Source of the DNA: Pseudonocardia hydrocarbonoxydans
Lineage (GTDB): Bacteria > Actinomycetota > Actinomycetes > Mycobacteriales > Pseudonocardiaceae
Assembly: GCF_006539565.1 (NCBI RefSeq)
Contig: NZ_BJNG01000037.1
Coordinates: forward strand, 1 to 64,000
Reading direction: 5' to 3'
DNA: 64,000 nucleotides
In this document: piece by piece, positions 61,753 through 64,000 of the stretch
How positions within the stretch are numbered: the first letter of the stretch is position 1
Layout: every line of letters starts with the position of its first letter
Made by a program: the position numbers and the translations under genes
Notes under the pieces: generated by a model
The model's database searches: none
What the model saw: the letters and a program-made list of their open reading frames with translations, nothing else
What the model was told of the DNA's origin: nothing

Positions 61753-63291
61753 GTGAACGTGCTGCCGTGCGGGGACGCCGCGGTGCTGTGCGAGGTCGAC
61801 TCGCTGTCCGCGGTGCTCGCGCTCGCCGCCGTCGTGCGGGCCGCCGACCTGCCGGGGGTGCTCGACGTCGTCCCGGCCGCGCGCACGGTGCTGCTGCTGA
61901 CCGCTCCGGGCACCGACCTCCCGGCGCTGCGTCGCGCGGTGGGCGACCTGCCCGTCGACCCGTCGGCGGCCGCGCCGGACGGGGAGATCGTGGAGATCCC
62001 GGTGGTCTACGACGGGCCGGATCTCGACGAGGTCGGCCGTCTGACCGGGCTCGGGGCCGAGGGCGTGGTGCAGGCGCACACCGCCACCCCGTGGCGGGTC
62101 GGCTTCGGCGGGTTCGCGCCCGGTTTCGCCTACCTCGCCGGGGGCGACGAGCGGCTGCACGTCCCGCGCCGCGACGAGCCGCGGACGGCGGTGCCCGCGG
62201 GGTCGGTCGGCCTGGCCGGCGAGTTCAGCGGCGTGTACCCGAGATCCAGCCCCGGCGGGTGGCAGCTGATCGGGAGCACGACGGTGCGGCTCTGGGACGC
62301 CCGGCGCACCCCCGCGGCGCTGCTGCGCCCGGGGGCGGAGGTCCGCTTCGTCCGCGTCGCGGAGGCCGCCGCTCCCCCGGCGGACGAACCCGGGGGCGAC
62401 GCGGTGCCGGAGTGCGGGCCCCGGCGGCTGGAGGTGCTGGCCACCGGGGCGCTCGCGCTCGTGCAGGACCTCGGACGTCCCGGAGCCGGAGCCACCGGGG
62501 TCGGCCGCTCGGGGGCCGCCGACCGGGCCGCCCTGCGGCTGGGCAACCGGCTGGTCGCCAACCCCCCGTCCGCCGCCGCCGTCGAGGTCGTGTTCGGCGG
62601 GCTCGCCGTCCGGGCCGGGCCCGACCTGCCCGCCCCGTTGCTGGTCGCGCTCACCGGCGCCCCCGCACCCGCGGACGTCGACGGCACGCCGGTCGGGCAC
62701 CACGCGCTGGTGACGCTGCGCGCCGGGCAGACGCTGCGGCTCGGGCCCCCGCCCACCGGGCTGCGCACCTACCTCGCCGTGCGCGGCGGGGTCGAGGTCG
62801 ACGCGGTCCTCGGCTCCCGCAGCAGCGACGTGCTGTCCGGGATCGGCCCGGCCCCCCTCGCGCCGGGCGACGTGGTGCCGATCGGTCCGGAGCCCGGGTC
62901 GCCGCCGCTCGTCGACGTCGCCCCGGTCGCCCTGCCCACCGGCGACGCCGTGACGCTGCGCGCCGTCCTCGGCCCCCGCGCCGACTGGACGGCCGACCCG
63001 GCCGCGCTCGCCCGCACCACCTGGACGGCGTCGGGGCGCAGCGACCGCGTCGGCATGCGCCTGGAGGGCCCGCCGCTGGAGCGCCGCGACCGGGGCGAGC
63101 TGCCCAGCGAGGGCATGGTCCGCGGCGCGGTCCAGGTGCCCCCCGGCGGCGAGCCCGTGCTGTTCGGCGCCGACCACCCCGTCACCGGTGGCTATCCCGT
63201 CGTCGCCGTGGTGCTCGACGCCGACATGGACCGCGCGGCGCAGATCCGACCCGGCCAGCAGGTCCGCTTCCGACTCCTGGAGACCCCATGA
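61753..63291 (+). CDS. Fused 5-oxoprolinase subunits PxpB-PxpC
   Basis: A 512-residue fusion. Residues 1 to about 215 are PxpB/KipI-like ([50 protein letters not shown]). The rest is PxpC/KipA-like ([65 protein letters not shown]). In E. coli and B. subtilis these are two genes. The pair also resembles the allophanate-hydrolase-like part of urea amidolyase. GTG 61753 is the start. Confidence 0.93.
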   Translation: MNVLPCGDAAVLCEVDSLSAVLALAAVVRAADLPGVLDVVPAARTVLLLTAPGTDLPALRRAVGDLPVDPSAAAPDGEIVEIPVVYDGPDLDEVGRLTGLGAEGVVQAHTATPWRVGFGGFAPGFAYLAGGDERLHVPRRDEPRTAVPAGSVGLAGEFSGVYPRSSPGGWQLIGSTTVRLWDARRTPAALLRPGAEVRFVRVAEAAAPPADEPGGDAVPECGPRRLEVLATGALALVQDLGRPGAGATGVGRSGAADRAALRLGNRLVANPPSAAAVEVVFGGLAVRAGPDLPAPLLVALTGAPAPADVDGTPVGHHALVTLRAGQTLRLGPPPTGLRTYLAVRGGVEVDAVLGSRSSDVLSGIGPAPLAPGDVVPIGPEPGSPPLVDVAPVALPTGDAVTLRAVLGPRADWTADPAALARTTWTASGRSDRVGMRLEGPPLERRDRGELPSEGMVRGAVQVPPGGEPVLFGADHPVTGGYPVVAVVLDADMDRAAQIRPGQQVRFRLLETP

Positions 63292-64000
63292 CCCCCGCCC
63301 AGGCCCGCGCCCGCTTCCGCGGCGGCCTCGTCACCCCCACCGCCGGCTGGTGCGACGGCGCCACCCAGGCCAACCTGATCACCGTGCCGCGCGCGCAGGC
63401 CTGGGACTTCCTGCTGTTCGCCCAGCGCAACCCGAAGCCGTGCCCGGTCCTCGACGTCCTGGACGCGGGCGCGGTCACCGGGCCGTTGATGCCGGACGGC
63501 GACGTGCGCACCGACCTCCCGCTCTACCGCGTCTACGTCGACGGCGAGCAGGTCGCCGAGACCCCGGACGTCTCGGAATGGTGGCGCGCGGACCTCGTCA
63601 GCTTCCTGATCGGCTGCAGCTTCACCTTCGAGCGGGCGCTCGGGTCGGCCGGGGTGCCCGTGCGTCACGTCGAGCAGGGCGTCAACGTGCCGATGTACCG
63701 GACGTCGTGGCGCTGCCGGGAGGCCGGAGCGGTCGCGGGACCGCTGGTCGTCTCGATGCGCTGGGTGCCCGCCGACCTGGTGGCGACCGCGGTGGCGGTG
63801 ACGGCCCGCTACCCCGCCGTGCACGGCGCGCCGGTGCACACCGGCGACCCCCGCGAGCTGGGGATCGCCGACCTCGACAGCCCCGACTACGGCGACCCCG
63901 TGCGCCCCGAGCCGGGGGACGTGCCGGTGTTCTGGGCGTGCGGGGTGACCCCGCAGGCGGCGGTGGTGGAGTCGCGGCCCCCGCTGGCCATCGCCCACGC
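63288..64000 (+). CDS. DUF1445 / D-glutamate cyclase-like hydro-lyase (truncated by window end)
   Basis: At least 237 residues, open at the right edge; family members have about 270. It starts [20 protein letters not shown] at ATG 63288, overlapping the pxpBC stop as [50 protein letters not shown] and [12 protein letters not shown] are DUF1445 motifs. Relatives convert D-glutamate to 5-oxo-D-proline, which would fit this operon. Confidence 0.9.
   Translation, partial: MTPAQARARFRGGLVTPTAGWCDGATQANLITVPRAQAWDFLLFAQRNPKPCPVLDVLDAGAVTGPLMPDGDVRTDLPLYRVYVDGEQVAETPDVSEWWRADLVSFLIGCSFTFERALGSAGVPVRHVEQGVNVPMYRTSWRCREAGAVAGPLVVSMRWVPADLVATAVAVTARYPAVHGAPVHTGDPRELGIADLDSPDYGDPVRPEPGDVPVFWACGVTPQAAVVESRPPLAIAH

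Overview
The window comes from a very GC-rich actinobacterium. Third codon positions are almost all G or C, GTG starts are common, and genes often overlap by 1 to 4 bases. The gene order CCA-adding enzyme, NUDIX hydrolase, DUF6049 membrane protein, MurJ (compare Rv3907c to Rv3910 of M. tuberculosis), the block tilS-hpt-ftsH-folE-folP-folB-folK-DUF3180, and the protein sequences point to Pseudonocardiaceae, most likely Pseudonocardia. The genus is an inference. No rRNA, tRNA, CRISPR array, transposase or phage gene was seen. This is chromosomal core plus ordinary accessory metabolism.

Layout. 0-7.2 kb: cell-wall and near-origin block (start of a probable pseudokinase gene, murJ, DUF6049, NUDIX, CCA tRNA nucleotidyltransferase). 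7.2-10.2 kb: MFS exporter, YqgE/AlgH, DUF427, small SdpI-like membrane protein. 10.3-13.3 kb: leuS behind a leucine-codon leader peptide and terminator (attenuator). 13.3-18.6 kb: a HEPN gene with a UPF0158-nucleotidyltransferase fusion, DUF1707, SDR, NlpC/P60, PrsW and DUF3180. 18.7-29.5 kb: folate operon with ftsH, a secreted serine protease, hpt, tilS, zinc metalloprotease, D-Ala-D-Ala carboxypeptidase and pyrophosphatase. 29.5-41.6 kb: drug exporter with its MarR regulator, thiolase plus MaoC, MEDS/ATPase sensor, oxidoreductase, sugar epimerase, SurE, small proteins and a spermidine-synthase-like membrane enzyme. 41.7-47 kb: acyl-CoA dehydrogenase plus biotin-dependent carboxylase (leucine/isovalerate type) under a TetR regulator with a double operator. 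47-53 kb: histidinol-phosphatase-like IMPase, PEP carboxylase, P1B metal ATPase with an ArsR regulator. 53-58.9 kb: general and fructose PTS (ptsI, fruR, fruK, EIIA, broken EIIBC, ptsH). 58.9-64 kb: 5-oxoproline utilisation (GntR regulator, NRAMP-like transporter, pxpA, fused pxpB-pxpC, D-glutamate cyclase-like).

Most unusual signals. A 55-bp palindromic element occurs three times, and one copy is read through in frame inside the P-type ATPase, adding about 18 residues to its nucleotide-binding domain. leuS has a short leader peptide with three consecutive Leu codons before a terminator hairpin. The fructose EIIBC gene carries both a TAG nonsense codon and a one-base frameshift in an otherwise intact operon. 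A UPF0158 domain is fused to a minimal nucleotidyltransferase next to a HEPN protein. folE appears to start at CTG. At least nine start codons lie exactly 6 nt downstream of a TANNNT hexamer, the mark of leaderless transcription.
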